53,933 nt of DNA, from assembly GCA_902168245.1 (NCBI GenBank), contig CABHPA010000106.1, positions 1-53,933 on the forward strand, read 5' to 3'. Positions 24,062 to 33,722 of this stretch are shown here, piece after piece. How positions within the stretch are numbered: the stretch's first letter is position 1; the number at the start of each line of letters is the position of its first letter. The translations under genes were made by a program, and so were the position numbers. Under the pieces are notes generated by a model, which was given only the letters and a program-made list of their open reading frames with translations, had not been told where the DNA came from and ran no database searches. This DNA is from Candidatus Melainabacteria bacterium (lineage in GTDB: Bacteria; Cyanobacteriota; Vampirovibrionia; Vampirovibrionales; Vampirovibrionaceae).

Positions 24062-25447
24062 CTAACGAACCACCACTTCCCGGTTGAGAACGACTTTGCG
24101 GAGCAGGTTCACCAACTGGTTATCGTACAGGGTCATGCGGCCTTGGCCGATGACAGGCAGGGCATCCATCGGCTCATGCGCGTGGGAGCGGTAAGGCCGG
24201 TGGGATGTGAGGGCGTCGAACACGTCGGCTAGGGCCAAAATACGGCCACCGATGGAAAGTTCAAAACCTTTTTTCTGGCCGGGATAGCCTTTACCGTTCA
24301 TGCGCTCATGGTGCTCGCTGGCCCAGAGCATAATATTCTCAAAGCCCGGAACGCCTTTCAGCACCTCACGGGTCAGCAGGGGATGATCCTGGATGACCGC
24401 GCGCTCATCGGCGGTGAGGGGGCCAGTTTTCATGAGCAGGGCCGCCGGGGTGGCCAAATGGCCGATGTCCATGAGCAGGGCCGCCAAGGCCAGTTCTCCG
24501 CATTGCTCCCGGTGAATGCCAAGCGTTTCGGCCAGGCATAACGACAAATCCGCCACCCGACGGGAACGGCCGCTTTTATAAAGAGACATGAGCGAATCAC
24601 CCAGGCCGCCCATGGCCTCGGCCACGCTCAGCAGGGTGCCGCCGCCCAGCAGCATGGTGCGTTCCGGCAACAGGCAGCGCACCATGTTTTCCACTTCTAA
24701 GGAAGCAATCATTTTCAGGAAGTCATCATTGTCCTCAATCAGGTTCTTGAAGACGTCCACCACATCGGGGTCAAACTTGCCGACGGTTTTAATTTCCATA
24801 AAGCTTTCCAGCGCATGACGGCGGGAGGTCAGGCCGGACATTTCCTTGGAAACACCTTCCAGCACACCTTCCACCACATCGGCAAAGGTCAGGATGCGGG
24901 CGCCCATGGGAATTTGCTCTTGGGTAAGGCCAAAGGGGTAACCGGAGCCGTCACATAGCTCGTGGTGGGCGATTATCAGATCCGAAACATCCTCGGAGAG
25001 GTGCATTTGGCGCACGAATTCCTTGGCGTATATGGGGTGCTGGTGGAATAACTGGAACAAATCCGTCGATAGCGGGCGCTCATAAGGATTGCCGATCACA
25101 CGGGCATTATGCAGCGCGTGGGTTTGGAACAATTGCTTTTCCGTCAATCCCGGCGGCAGGTGGGGAAACAGATCGGACACCATACGGGCCAGACCAATAT
25201 CGTGCAGCAGGGCCGCATACACCACGGAAGCCACGTCCCGTTCCGGCAGGGCCATCATTTTGGCGATGGAACCGGCGATAACCGCCACTTTTAGCCCCGA
25301 TCGCAACGGCTTGCCCTCCAGCAAGTCCATGGCCTTGGAAGTCGCCATCACCAAATCGTTAATGCTGGGCGAGTTGTTCTCCTGCCGAGGTCGGCCATGG
25401 TTCTCCGGCCCCCTGAAACGCTCTGCCACTTCCGAAAAGACACCCAA
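24062..25447 (-). CDS. Tandem HD-GYP domain protein
   Basis: The 461-residue protein contains two HD-GYP-like domains. The first has HD at 82-83 (LHDIGLA), HHE at 161-163 and GYP at 169-171, so its metal and substrate residues look intact. The second has HH at 379-380 and GYP at 387-389 (HHERMNGKGYP), but its HD is MD at 326-327, so it is probably degenerate. HD-GYP enzymes degrade cyclic di-GMP. No receiver or sensor domain is attached. The TTG start is supported by AAGGA eight bases upstream. Confidence 0.85.
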   Translation of the reverse strand: MGVFSEVAERFRGPENHGRPRQENNSPSINDLVMATSKAMDLLEGKPLRSGLKVAVIAGSIAKMMALPERDVASVVYAALLHDIGLARMVSDLFPHLPPGLTEKQLFQTHALHNARVIGNPYERPLSTDLFQLFHQHPIYAKEFVRQMHLSEDVSDLIIAHHELCDGSGYPFGLTQEQIPMGARILTFADVVEGVLEGVSKEMSGLTSRRHALESFMEIKTVGKFDPDVVDVFKNLIEDNDDFLKMIASLEVENMVRCLLPERTMLLGGGTLLSVAEAMGGLGDSLMSLYKSGRSRRVADLSLCLAETLGIHREQCGELALAALLMDIGHLATPAALLMKTGPLTADERAVIQDHPLLTREVLKGVPGFENIMLWASEHHERMNGKGYPGQKKGFELSIGGRILALADVFDALTSHRPYRSHAHEPMDALPVIGQGRMTLYDNQLVNLLRKVVLNREVVVR

Positions 25448-25639
25448 AACGCTGTTCCTTATCCGATCTATGGTTCGATATGGTATAGAATTCTATTCTA
25501 TTACAAGGATGGCTATAAAAGCTGCCCCCGCTTTCAGGAAAAAAGAAGCCTCCGCCGGTTCGCCAAGGCTGGCACCAACATACCGCCTTTCGTTTTTCTA
25601 TGTCCAAGTCCAGATGTGAACACACTGCCAGGAGCCTCC

Positions 25640-26596
25640 ATGCGGGTCAGCCCCTATTCCGGATATTCCAACGCGCCTTCGGGCCTTTCGCGGCAAAAGC
25701 CAGCCCGGAATCCGGCGCCCAAATTCGGCTGGGGATGGGATAGCCATAACGCCATTGAAGCGGCCAGTATCCACTGGCTGCCTGATTCCTCCTTCAAGGG
25801 GTTTCTACAGCGGCATCTGCCGGAAATCAACCGGGTATCCATCCGGCAGGACACCGAGCATGAAGGCCCACAGCACTATCTAAACCTGGAAGATACTGCC
25901 CAACCGCCTATCAGCAAAGAGGAAGCGCATGATTTCAACCGGGTTCGCCAGCAGTTTTCGCCCCAAAACCAGGCGGCGCAGCGGCAGCAATTCCGGCAAA
26001 GCCCGCTTTCGGCAGAGCGGTTGGCCAAGTTTACCAACGTGTTTCAAGTCACCACCCAACTATACGATGGTCTGGTGGGGCTTCTAAAACAGGCATCCAT
26101 AGCCCCGTGGCTGCCGCCTGCCAGTAAAGCCCAACTGGGTGGCCAAATTACGGAAACCGTTGGCGCTTTAAGCCATTACGCAGCGGATTTGAACCAGCCG
26201 CTACACACCACCCGGCACAGCACATGGCAAACGGCCCTGGCCAAACCGAACGAACAGGGAAGCCATCATTTTATGGAAGTGATCCTGTTTACCAAATCAG
26301 AAAACCGCAACCTGGGCAATAATCTGGCGAAACTCCACTACCAGCCAACCTACTTGCCACCACTGGGATTAAAACAGCGCCTGCTGCAACAGATCCAGAA
26401 CGCGTATTTGCAGGTCTTTAACCTGGCACAAGGCGACGCCCAGGGCAGGAACAGCCCAAGCACCTATTTTGCCAGCCTGAAGCAAGCCTGGCAGCCAATT
26501 GCCACGCAACAAACGGTGGCTTCCGCCTGCACAGTCAGCGATATCCTGCATTCCGCTTACGAGGAAGCAGGCAGGCCGGACTTAAGCCAGCTTTGA
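25640..26596 (+). CDS. S1/P1 nuclease / phospholipase C-like zinc protein
   Basis: The 318-residue protein shows the trinuclear-zinc ligand pattern of phospholipase C and S1/P1 nucleases. It has His36 after WGWDSH, His79 in GPQHY, HxxxD at His179/Asp183 in LSHYAADLNQPLH, His189 ten residues on, and HxxxE at His209/Glu213 in GSHHFMEV. The loop DLNQPLH is diagnostic. Relatives are secreted and use the amino group of a mature N-terminal Trp as a ligand. Here no signal peptide is seen and the Trp (31 or 33) is internal, so either processing occurs or the site differs. The ATG has GGAG five bases upstream. Confidence 0.75.
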   Translation: MRVSPYSGYSNAPSGLSRQKPARNPAPKFGWGWDSHNAIEAASIHWLPDSSFKGFLQRHLPEINRVSIRQDTEHEGPQHYLNLEDTAQPPISKEEAHDFNRVRQQFSPQNQAAQRQQFRQSPLSAERLAKFTNVFQVTTQLYDGLVGLLKQASIAPWLPPASKAQLGGQITETVGALSHYAADLNQPLHTTRHSTWQTALAKPNEQGSHHFMEVILFTKSENRNLGNNLAKLHYQPTYLPPLGLKQRLLQQIQNAYLQVFNLAQGDAQGRNSPSTYFASLKQAWQPIATQQTVASACTVSDILHSAYEEAGRPDLSQL

Positions 26597-26612
26597 ACCA
26601 GTAGACCGCAGC

Positions 26613-27569
26613 TTAAACCGAAGTCGCCAGCGCGGCCTCTTCGGCTTCCAGAAACTTCTCGGCGTCCATGGCGGCCATACAACCGGTTCCGGCGGCGGTA
26701 ATGGCCTGGCGGTAATGGTGATCCATCACATCGCCGCAGCCGAACACGCCTTTTACGTTGGTGCTGACTCCGCCCGGCGTTACCTTCAGGTAGCCGTTGG
26801 GGTGTAGTTCCAGCTTGCCTTCAAAAATATCGGTGTTTGGCTTATGGCCAATGGCCACAAACACGCCCTGGGTGGCAAAGCCTTTCACTTCACCGGTTTT
26901 CAGGTTTTTCAGCTTCACGGAAGTCACGCCGGTTTCCTTGGCGCCGATAATTTCCTCAATGGCCGAATCCCAGATAAATTCGATTTTGGGGTTGGCAAAG
27001 GCGCGCTCCTGCATGATTTTGCTGGCCCGCAAGCTGTCGCGGCGGTGTACCACCACCACTTTGGAGCAGAAACGGGTCAGGAAGTTGGCCTCTTCCATTG
27101 CGGTATCGCCGCCGCCCACCACAATCACCTCTTTGCCACGGAAAAAAGCGCCGTCGCAAGTGGCGCAAGAGGAAACCCCGTGGCCCATCAATTTTTGCTC
27201 GGATTCCAGGCCAATCCACTTGGCGGAAGCGCCGGTGGCCACAATCAGGGTATCGGCGGTATAAACGCCTTCATCGGCCATAATTCTAAAGGGTCGCTTG
27301 GACAAATCCACTTCGTTCACGGTGTCGTACACCACGCGGGTGCCAAAACGCTCGGCCTGGGCCTGGAATTTCTCCATGAGTTCCGGCCCCATAATGCCTT
27401 CCGGAAAGCCGGGGAAATTCTCCACATCGGTGGTGATGGTGAGCTGGCCGCCGGGCTGGGTGCCTTGAATCACCAGCGGGGAGAGGTTGGCCCGCGCCGC
27501 GTAAATGGCCGCCGTCCACCCTGCCGGGCCGGAACCGATGATGAGAACCTTGTGGTGATTGTCAGCCAT
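26613..27569 (-). CDS. trxB: Thioredoxin reductase
   Basis: The 318-residue FAD enzyme passes electrons from NADPH to thioredoxin. The FAD loop GSGPAGWTAAIYAARA, the redox pair Cys135/Cys138 in CATCDG, the NADPH loop GGGDTAMEEA, and the C-terminal GCGDVMDHHYRQAITAAGTGCMAA segment are all intact. The ATG has GGAGC about nine bases upstream. It is convergent with the S1/P1-like gene. Confidence 0.97.
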   Translation of the reverse strand: MADNHHKVLIIGSGPAGWTAAIYAARANLSPLVIQGTQPGGQLTITTDVENFPGFPEGIMGPELMEKFQAQAERFGTRVVYDTVNEVDLSKRPFRIMADEGVYTADTLIVATGASAKWIGLESEQKLMGHGVSSCATCDGAFFRGKEVIVVGGGDTAMEEANFLTRFCSKVVVVHRRDSLRASKIMQERAFANPKIEFIWDSAIEEIIGAKETGVTSVKLKNLKTGEVKGFATQGVFVAIGHKPNTDIFEGKLELHPNGYLKVTPGGVSTNVKGVFGCGDVMDHHYRQAITAAGTGCMAAMDAEKFLEAEEAALATSV

Positions 27570-27991
27570 GACTGCGTTGCTCCCTATGCTCGTGCTTTAA
27601 CGTGTTTACGTGGTTCGGATTTTACCATAACCGGCTTCAGGTTGCCTAAGCCTGCCAATCCAACGTTTAACAACGGCCCGAACAAGCCTTCGGCAATTCA
27701 TCCGCCGCTGGCGGGACAGGGCGGCAAATGCCAGCCCGCCACCCGGAACCGACAAGCGCCAAAACACCTAAAAACCCATCAGACAGAGGATTGGGGTTCA
27801 CCTCGTATCATTTGTATATTAAGAACTATTACCCGCCAAAGCGCCGACAGGTTTAGATCTGTCGGTCGGTTGGCATTATATGCATGTAGTGAGGCCAACG
27901 CTCGCTTCCCCGGAAACGGGCGTTTCAGTTGAAATCCAGTCAGTTGAGTATGTTCTTTCTGAAGTAGCGGCAAACAAGGAGACAGAGATCC
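27570..27991. other. Divergent region between trxB and the Tad operon
   Basis: About 420 bases without a recognisable gene. It must hold the promoters of trxB and the pilus operon. An inverted repeat at 27844-27865 is the most ordered element. No convincing sigma-70 pair was found for either gene. Confidence 0.4.
27844..27865. repeat. Inverted repeat upstream of the pilin gene
   Basis: CCGACAG and CTGTCGG flank an 8-base AT-rich loop (GTTTAGAT). It lies 126 bases before the pilin start and could be an operator or a hairpin. Confidence 0.35.
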
Positions 27992-28186
27992 ATGCAAAAA
28001 TTTATCGCCAAATTGCAATCCAAAAAACACAAAGGGCAAGGCGTTATTGAATACGCGGGCGCGCTGGTTATTGCCGCCGTATTGGTTGCAGCCGTGCTGG
28101 CCATTGGACCCACCGGCATTTCCAACCTGTTTACCGATATTCTCAACTCCGTTCAGTCCTACTTCACCGGACAACTCCCCTCGTAA
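27992..28186 (+). CDS. flp: Flp/Fap-type pilin
   Basis: The 64-residue preprotein has a basic leader of 15 residues ending KHKG, then QGVIEYAGALVIAAVLVAAV. Glu and Tyr at positions +5 and +6 after the Gly give the standard Flp cleavage pattern, leaving a mature pilin of 49 residues. It is the main subunit of a Tad (tight adherence) pilus. AAGGAG lies ten bases upstream. A stable hairpin after the gene would let pilin be made in excess over the assembly proteins encoded downstream. Confidence 0.93.
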   Translation: MQKFIAKLQSKKHKGQGVIEYAGALVIAAVLVAAVLAIGPTGISNLFTDILNSVQSYFTGQLPS

Positions 28187-28203
28187 TCAACAAAAAGCAA
28201 ACC

Positions 28204-28233
28204 GGAGCAAGGCGCAAACAGACGCCTTGCTCC
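28204..28233 (+). terminator. Hairpin between pilin and assembly genes
   Basis: The arms GGAGCAAGGCG (28204-28214) and CGCCTTGCTCC (28223-28233) form a perfect 11-bp stem with an 8-base loop, followed by TTGTTTG. It probably acts as a partial terminator or as a 3' stabiliser for the pilin message. Confidence 0.75.
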
Positions 28234-28453
28234 TTGTTTGATCTCCGCTTCGCCGCTTCGGCAGGCCGGTTCAAGCATTCATCAGGGTTATCGTCAGGAT
28301 TCAGGAACCTCAGCGCTATGGGGTCAATTCGCAGAATAGTATACACGGAGGATCTGCTTTCCCCGTACTTCCGCCTTTAATAGAGGGAGTAGGTACAGAT
28401 TCTCTTTGCCCAAATACTGAGCAGACGCGAGATTCAACTGAGAGGAAGCCATC

Positions 28454-29488
28454 ATGCCGATGCCTAATTTACCGATCAAGACGGGACATGTCTTTATAGG
28501 GCTTGCGGTTGTTATGGGAGTTGCCACCATTGGCATTTTCAGCGGCGGAAAGCACGACAGCCCCAAAACCAAGGAGAAGGTGGAAACCCAGGACGTGGTG
28601 GTTCCCTTGCTGCAAGTGAACGAAGGGCAAACGTTAAGCCGAAACGACATTACCATCGTCAAGTGGCCGTCGGCTTATATTCCCAAGGGCAGCGTGTTTG
28701 AAGATCCGTACAAGGTTGTAGGCCGGGTGGCGCTGCAAAACCTGTTTCCGGGCGAACCCATCTTCATTCAGAAGGTTTCCGGCAGCGACAGCAAAGGCGG
28801 CCTGCCAGCCATTATTCCCAACGGCATGCGCGCAGTCACCATCTCGGTAACGGAAGTAAAGGGCGTGGCGGGCTTCGTAAAGCCGGGCGATCGAGTGGAT
28901 GTGCTAAGCACCTTTGAAATTACCCAGGAAGGAACCCAGGCCCTTAAAAAAACCAAAACCGTGCTGCAAGATGTGCTGGTCTTGGCTTCCGCGCAAAACA
29001 TGGTGGATGACACCCAGTACGACATCGACACCCCGGACGGCATTACCCGCGGCGACGCGGTTACCCACAACGCCGCCGACGACAAGCAGGACCCCAAGGA
29101 GCAGCAAAAGAAAGAAAGCGCCCAGGATCGGGACAAACGGCTGAAGGAACGCCAGAAAGCCAAAAAAGAAGCCCAGAAAGAAGCCCGGCTGGTTTCTTCC
29201 GTCACCCTGGCATTAAAGCCGGAAGAAGTGGAAACCATGGCCCTGGCCGAGGAAACCGGCGAAATTCGCCTGGCCCTGCGCCCGGATAGCGACCATGCCA
29301 TTGCCACGTTGGAAGGCGAGGACAGCGACAAGCTGATGGGTAGAGCCTCCATGCCAGCACCGCCCAAAAACAGCGGCAATTTCCCGGCCCCACCGTCCAA
29401 AATGCCTCCCATGCCCGCCCCCACGCTGGGCACCCAGGTGGAGTTCATTCAAGGCAACGACAAAACCCTTTACAACTTCAACCAGTAA
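28454..29488 (+). CDS. cpaB: Tad pilus assembly protein CpaB/RcpC
   Basis: The 344-residue protein has an N-terminal transmembrane segment (about 11-31) and a SAF-like domain from VVVPLLQVNEGQTLSRNDI. The RcpC/CpaB core contains AVTISVTEVKGVAGFVKPGDRVDVL, all typical of this periplasmic Tad component. Unusual is a long Lys/Glu/Asp/Gln-rich insert at about residues 205-245, and a Pro-rich C-terminus. The ATG is preceded by AGAGG eight bases away. It starts the assembly part of the operon. Confidence 0.92.
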   Translation: MPMPNLPIKTGHVFIGLAVVMGVATIGIFSGGKHDSPKTKEKVETQDVVVPLLQVNEGQTLSRNDITIVKWPSAYIPKGSVFEDPYKVVGRVALQNLFPGEPIFIQKVSGSDSKGGLPAIIPNGMRAVTISVTEVKGVAGFVKPGDRVDVLSTFEITQEGTQALKKTKTVLQDVLVLASAQNMVDDTQYDIDTPDGITRGDAVTHNAADDKQDPKEQQKKESAQDRDKRLKERQKAKKEAQKEARLVSSVTLALKPEEVETMALAEETGEIRLALRPDSDHAIATLEGEDSDKLMGRASMPAPPKNSGNFPAPPSKMPPMPAPTLGTQVEFIQGNDKTLYNFNQ

Positions 29489-29597
29489 TTGAGAGTTCTG
29501 AAACAGCCCGCGCCAACAAGGCAGCCAAGCAAAAACCGGGCGCGAGGGCGCAAGTGCAAGTTTAACCAACGCGACTGAGACAGTGAGGAATGACTGT

Positions 29598-32153
29598 ATG
29601 AATTTCAGACAAACGGCGGCCCTTGGGCTTATTACCCTGCTTTTGGGCGGAAACACGACGCTGCCCTACGCCAGCGCAGCAACCATCGCACTCGGCAGTC
29701 CCAGCCAGGCCAAGCACCAATTGGGCGAAATGATCGACCATCACCTCATGCTGGCCGTCGCCGAGCAACAACAACTCATTCATCCCATCCATAAAAAGCG
29801 CACCCTGCTGGATCGGCTGAACCCGCTCAGCTATATGTTCCCCTCCAATCATCCCAAGTTCACCATTGCCAAGGCGGTGCCAATCAACAAGGCCATTCGC
29901 GCCATGGCCGCCCCCAAGCCGGTAACGTCGGCAGATCTTCCCACCTCCCAACGCATTGCGCGCGCCCAGGAAACCATTCATCCGCAAGGCCACGCGGCGA
30001 AACATGGTAAATCCGCCACGCCGCTCAACCCGACCGCATCCGCCAACCCGGCCATTATCATCAGCCCCGTCAGCGAAGCGGACGCCGCACCCTCATCCAC
30101 GCAGCCGGAAGGCCAGGGCAACGCGGCTTCCGCGCCCACCCAGGTGAGTTATACCCAAATCCTGCCAGCGGCGCTGCAACAGAACCCGACTTTCGAAGCA
30201 ATCTACCAGACCTACGACCCGCAAAACTGGAATATTGTCTACAAGTCCACCACCGAGGAAACCTTTCAGCTTTTAGCCGCCAGCCCGCTGGATAAACTGG
30301 CCCTGCAAACCCGCAGCGCCGCCAACATGTTTTACGCGCCGGGGCTGGACAGCTCCCCGGATATCAGCACCCGCACCGACGGCGGCGTGAAAGTGCTGAA
30401 GTCCGGCATCAGCCAGAAAGTGACCAACGTGGATCTGGCCATCGGCAAGGCGGAAGTGCTGTACCTGAGCCATCCGGCTTCCCGCGTTTCGGTGAGCAAC
30501 CCGGATGTGGCCACCGCCGTGGTAATCAGCCCTACCCAGATTCAACTGGTCGGCAAGGCCGTCGGGGTCGCCAACCTGTTAGTATGGGGCGACATGGTGT
30601 CTCCCAACCATACGGTGGTGGATATCAGCGTACACCGCGACGTCTCTGTACTGGTGAACCAGTTGAAATATGTGGATCCCGGCATCCAGATCGTCCCCAT
30701 GGCCGCCGAGGACACCGTGATTTTGACCGGCCAGGCAGAAACTCGCGAGTCCGCGCAGCTCGCCATTGAAATGGCCAAAGCGTTTTTCAACAAATCGCAG
30801 GCGGGAGCCTCCGCCATGAACAACGGCCCCAGTTCGCAAGCGCCGGGTTCGGCAGTGCCGGGCGTATCCACCAACGTCATCAACCTGATTAAAGTGAAGG
30901 GCGAACCCTCCACCAAGGTGGAACTGGTACGGCAACGCATGCGGGAAGTCGATCCCAACATTCGGGTGGATGTGGTTCCCGGCCCGGAAGGGAATGAAAA
31001 AGTAATCCTGACCGGACGGGTCGCCTCGGCCAGCATCGCCTCCAAGGCGCTGAACCTGGCCAGCGTGTTTTACGGACAGCCGGGCCTTAAAATGGTTACG
31101 GCCCAGGGCGGCAACGATTTCAGCCGTATGCAGACCAGCAGCAACTCTTCGGCTTCCAGCGGCAGCGGTTCCACCACAACCGTAAGCACCGGGGCATCGG
31201 CGGGCGCAGCCAACGTACTGCAAGGCTCCGTGATGACGGACGCCACCGGCAACGTGATCAGCATGCTGGAAATTGCCCAGAAGCCGCAAGTGCGTTGCAG
31301 CATCAAGTTTCTGGAGCTGAAGAAAACCGCATTGAACGCGATGGGCAATTCTCTCAGCGGAGCGCGAGGTTCCACCAAGTTTGTCTCTTGGAGCGGCGTA
31401 CATTCCAGCGCGCCCGCCAACCCGATTTCCACCCCCAGCACCCAAAGCCCGCCCGGCGCAGGCTGGGTAAACACCGCCACCCGCGACGCCTTGGGCAACG
31501 GCTGGAGAGCCGGAACCCAAAGCATCAACTCCAACTGGAACGAAGTGTTCCAGAACGGCGTAACGCAGGTGTTCACCATTAACAACCAGATGACCGCCGC
31601 CATCCAGGCGTTGCAGGAAAGACGGCAAATTCGCACCCTGGCCGAACCCACTCTCACCATCATGAGCGGCGAGCAGGGGAGCTTCCTGGCCGGTGGCGAA
31701 ATCCCCATCGCCTTCCTGGGCGGGAACGGGCAAATTTCCATTGAGTTCCACGAATACGGGATTCGCCTGAACCTGTTGCCCAACATTACCGACGACGGCA
31801 AAATCCAGATGCAGGTTTCCCCGGAAGTAAGCGCGGTGGACACCAGCGTCAGCGTTCAGGGCGTACCGGGCTTTACCACCCGCCGCATGAGCACCAGCCT
31901 GATTATTGAACCCAACCAGAGCTTCGCGCTGGCGGGCCTGTACAACCAGGAAGACACCGACTCCCTCAGCCGCCTGCCTGGCGCGGGATCGCTGCCCATT
32001 CTGGGTTCCTTCTTCCGCAACAAATGGAAAAGCCATTCCAATACCGAACTGGTGGTGCTGATTAAGCCGGAGGTGATTTACAGCCAGACCGGCCCCACCG
32101 GCATCCAAACCGGGATGGAACCCGCCGAAACACCGGCAATCTCAAAAAAATAA
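29598..32153 (+). CDS. cpaC: Tad pilus secretin CpaC/RcpA
   Basis: The 851-residue protein forms the outer-membrane channel for the pilus. It has an N-terminal signal sequence (about 6-28) and a long low-complexity linker. A pilus N-domain follows (KAEVLYLSHPASRVSVSNPDVATA, about 275-325), then two BON-like periplasmic modules and the C-terminal secretin domain with VPGFTTRRMSTSL and FALAGLYNQEDTDSL. It is much longer than usual CpaC (about 500-600), mainly through the N-terminal linker. ATG 29598 has GAGGAA seven bases upstream; GTG 29583 is the alternative. Confidence 0.93.
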   Translation: MNFRQTAALGLITLLLGGNTTLPYASAATIALGSPSQAKHQLGEMIDHHLMLAVAEQQQLIHPIHKKRTLLDRLNPLSYMFPSNHPKFTIAKAVPINKAIRAMAAPKPVTSADLPTSQRIARAQETIHPQGHAAKHGKSATPLNPTASANPAIIISPVSEADAAPSSTQPEGQGNAASAPTQVSYTQILPAALQQNPTFEAIYQTYDPQNWNIVYKSTTEETFQLLAASPLDKLALQTRSAANMFYAPGLDSSPDISTRTDGGVKVLKSGISQKVTNVDLAIGKAEVLYLSHPASRVSVSNPDVATAVVISPTQIQLVGKAVGVANLLVWGDMVSPNHTVVDISVHRDVSVLVNQLKYVDPGIQIVPMAAEDTVILTGQAETRESAQLAIEMAKAFFNKSQAGASAMNNGPSSQAPGSAVPGVSTNVINLIKVKGEPSTKVELVRQRMREVDPNIRVDVVPGPEGNEKVILTGRVASASIASKALNLASVFYGQPGLKMVTAQGGNDFSRMQTSSNSSASSGSGSTTTVSTGASAGAANVLQGSVMTDATGNVISMLEIAQKPQVRCSIKFLELKKTALNAMGNSLSGARGSTKFVSWSGVHSSAPANPISTPSTQSPPGAGWVNTATRDALGNGWRAGTQSINSNWNEVFQNGVTQVFTINNQMTAAIQALQERRQIRTLAEPTLTIMSGEQGSFLAGGEIPIAFLGGNGQISIEFHEYGIRLNLLPNITDDGKIQMQVSPEVSAVDTSVSVQGVPGFTTRRMSTSLIIEPNQSFALAGLYNQEDTDSLSRLPGAGSLPILGSFFRNKWKSHSNTELVVLIKPEVIYSQTGPTGIQTGMEPAETPAISKK

Positions 32154-32346
32154 TCACATCGAAATTCAAGAAACCGAAAAACCGGACGATAACCGAACTG
32201 GCCCCTTCTGGTGGGCCGGTTCGACATCGGCCCCAAAACGCAAAAATGCTGATCCCAGTGCAAGCAATGGAAACGCTCCCCCCTGTCCACAACTCCATTT
32301 ACATACCGTTGAATGCCCGTTGAAAGACGAATGAGCCAATTCCTCG

Positions 32347-33615
32347 ATGAATAATATCAAAGTAGTCGCTGTCGCCAGTTCGGAGGAAACCCGAGTTTCC
32401 CTCTACCAGCAGTTGCAATCGCTGGATTTTGTGGAATTCAACGGGGTTTATATCGAGCTGTCGGACGCGGTGCGCGAATGTCAGGCCGTGGGGCCGGACA
32501 TCATTATTGTGGACACCACGGGGCGCGAACTGGACGCCGGTCTGTTCATTCAGGCCATTGGCATGAACCCGGAAAACCCGTGCGTCATTTTCGCCATGCA
32601 CCAGGAAATGGACATCAATATTTTTAAAGAGGCCATTCGCCAGGGGGCCAAGGAATTTATCCAGTACCCGGAGGACAAGGCCGGGCTGGAAATGGCGCTG
32701 AAAAAGCACATGGCCTTTATGAGCCGGGTGGCCACCACCACGCAGGGCAAAAGCCAGCAGGCGCAAACCACCGAGGGCAAAAAAGCGCCGGGCAAAATCA
32801 TTACCTGTTTCGCCAGCAAGGGCGGCGTGGGTTGCTCCACCATTGCGGTAAACCTGGCGCATGAATTGCATGCCATCAAAAATCATTCCGTGGTGTTTAT
32901 GGATTTGGATCAGGTGTTCTGCAACACGGCCATTATGCTGAACCACAAGCCCAGCTACTCGATTGGCGACATTGCGGACAACAATCCCAAGGATATTGAC
33001 GAAGCCTTGCTCAATAAAATCATCATCAAGCACGATTCCGGCCTGCACGTGGTGGTGGGCAGCAAAAGCGTGCTGGACGACAACGAGATGATTTCAGCGG
33101 AACTGCTGGAACTGATGATGGATTACCTGACCGCCCGCTACGATTACGTGGTGGTGGATTTGCCCACCCACGTGCTGGACCCGTATCATCAGTACATGGT
33201 GGAGCGGGCCGACGAGATTCTGCTGGTGTCCTGCCCGGATATTCCCAGTTTGTACCGCACCCGGCAGTATCTGGATCTCGCCCAGAAGTACCTGGACATG
33301 CGCAAAATCAAGATGGTGCTGAACCGCTACAACATGAAAGCGGCGTACCGCATGAGCAATCAGGACGTGGAAGGGGAGTTCCGCTACGACATTTTCGCCC
33401 GGATTCCCAACGACTGGGATTTGAACGTGGAGGCCAACAGTTTCGGCTCCGCGCTGAGCAAGGTCAGCCCGAAATCAGACACCGTGAAGGCGCTGCAAAA
33501 AATGGTGATTCAACTGATGGGCGAAGCGGAGGCGACCGTAGAAACCAAGCCTCAAACCAGCGGCAGCGGGCTGCTGGGCAAGTTGTTCACCCCCAAAAAC
33601 GCGGGCAGCCCCTAG
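32347..33615 (+). CDS. cpaE: Tad pilus localisation ATPase CpaE/TadZ
   Basis: The 422-residue protein has an N-terminal receiver-like domain (about 1-125) lacking a clear phosphorylation site, then a ParA/MinD-like ATPase. The deviant Walker A is KGGVGCST (158-165), keeping the signature Lys158 but with Cys in place of the second Lys, as is common in this family. VVVDLPTHVLD is the Walker B region. CpaE proteins place the pilus machine at its site in the cell. No strong Shine-Dalgarno is seen before the ATG. Confidence 0.93.
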   Translation: MNNIKVVAVASSEETRVSLYQQLQSLDFVEFNGVYIELSDAVRECQAVGPDIIIVDTTGRELDAGLFIQAIGMNPENPCVIFAMHQEMDINIFKEAIRQGAKEFIQYPEDKAGLEMALKKHMAFMSRVATTTQGKSQQAQTTEGKKAPGKIITCFASKGGVGCSTIAVNLAHELHAIKNHSVVFMDLDQVFCNTAIMLNHKPSYSIGDIADNNPKDIDEALLNKIIIKHDSGLHVVVGSKSVLDDNEMISAELLELMMDYLTARYDYVVVDLPTHVLDPYHQYMVERADEILLVSCPDIPSLYRTRQYLDLAQKYLDMRKIKMVLNRYNMKAAYRMSNQDVEGEFRYDIFARIPNDWDLNVEANSFGSALSKVSPKSDTVKALQKMVIQLMGEAEATVETKPQTSGSGLLGKLFTPKNAGSP

Positions 33616-33722
33616 AAATCAAGTATTAACACTCTGTAATAGAGCGTCATTCCAGACTACAGAACGGGCATAAGAGAAGTAATACGGGCAAATAACAGAA
33701 TGTATAAAGGCTAGAAAACGCA

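Noticed and set aside
27870..27886. Sigma-54-like promoter (TTGGCATTATATGCAT) before the pilin gene
   Set aside because: The GG and GC elements are two bases closer than the strict spacing sigma-54 needs.
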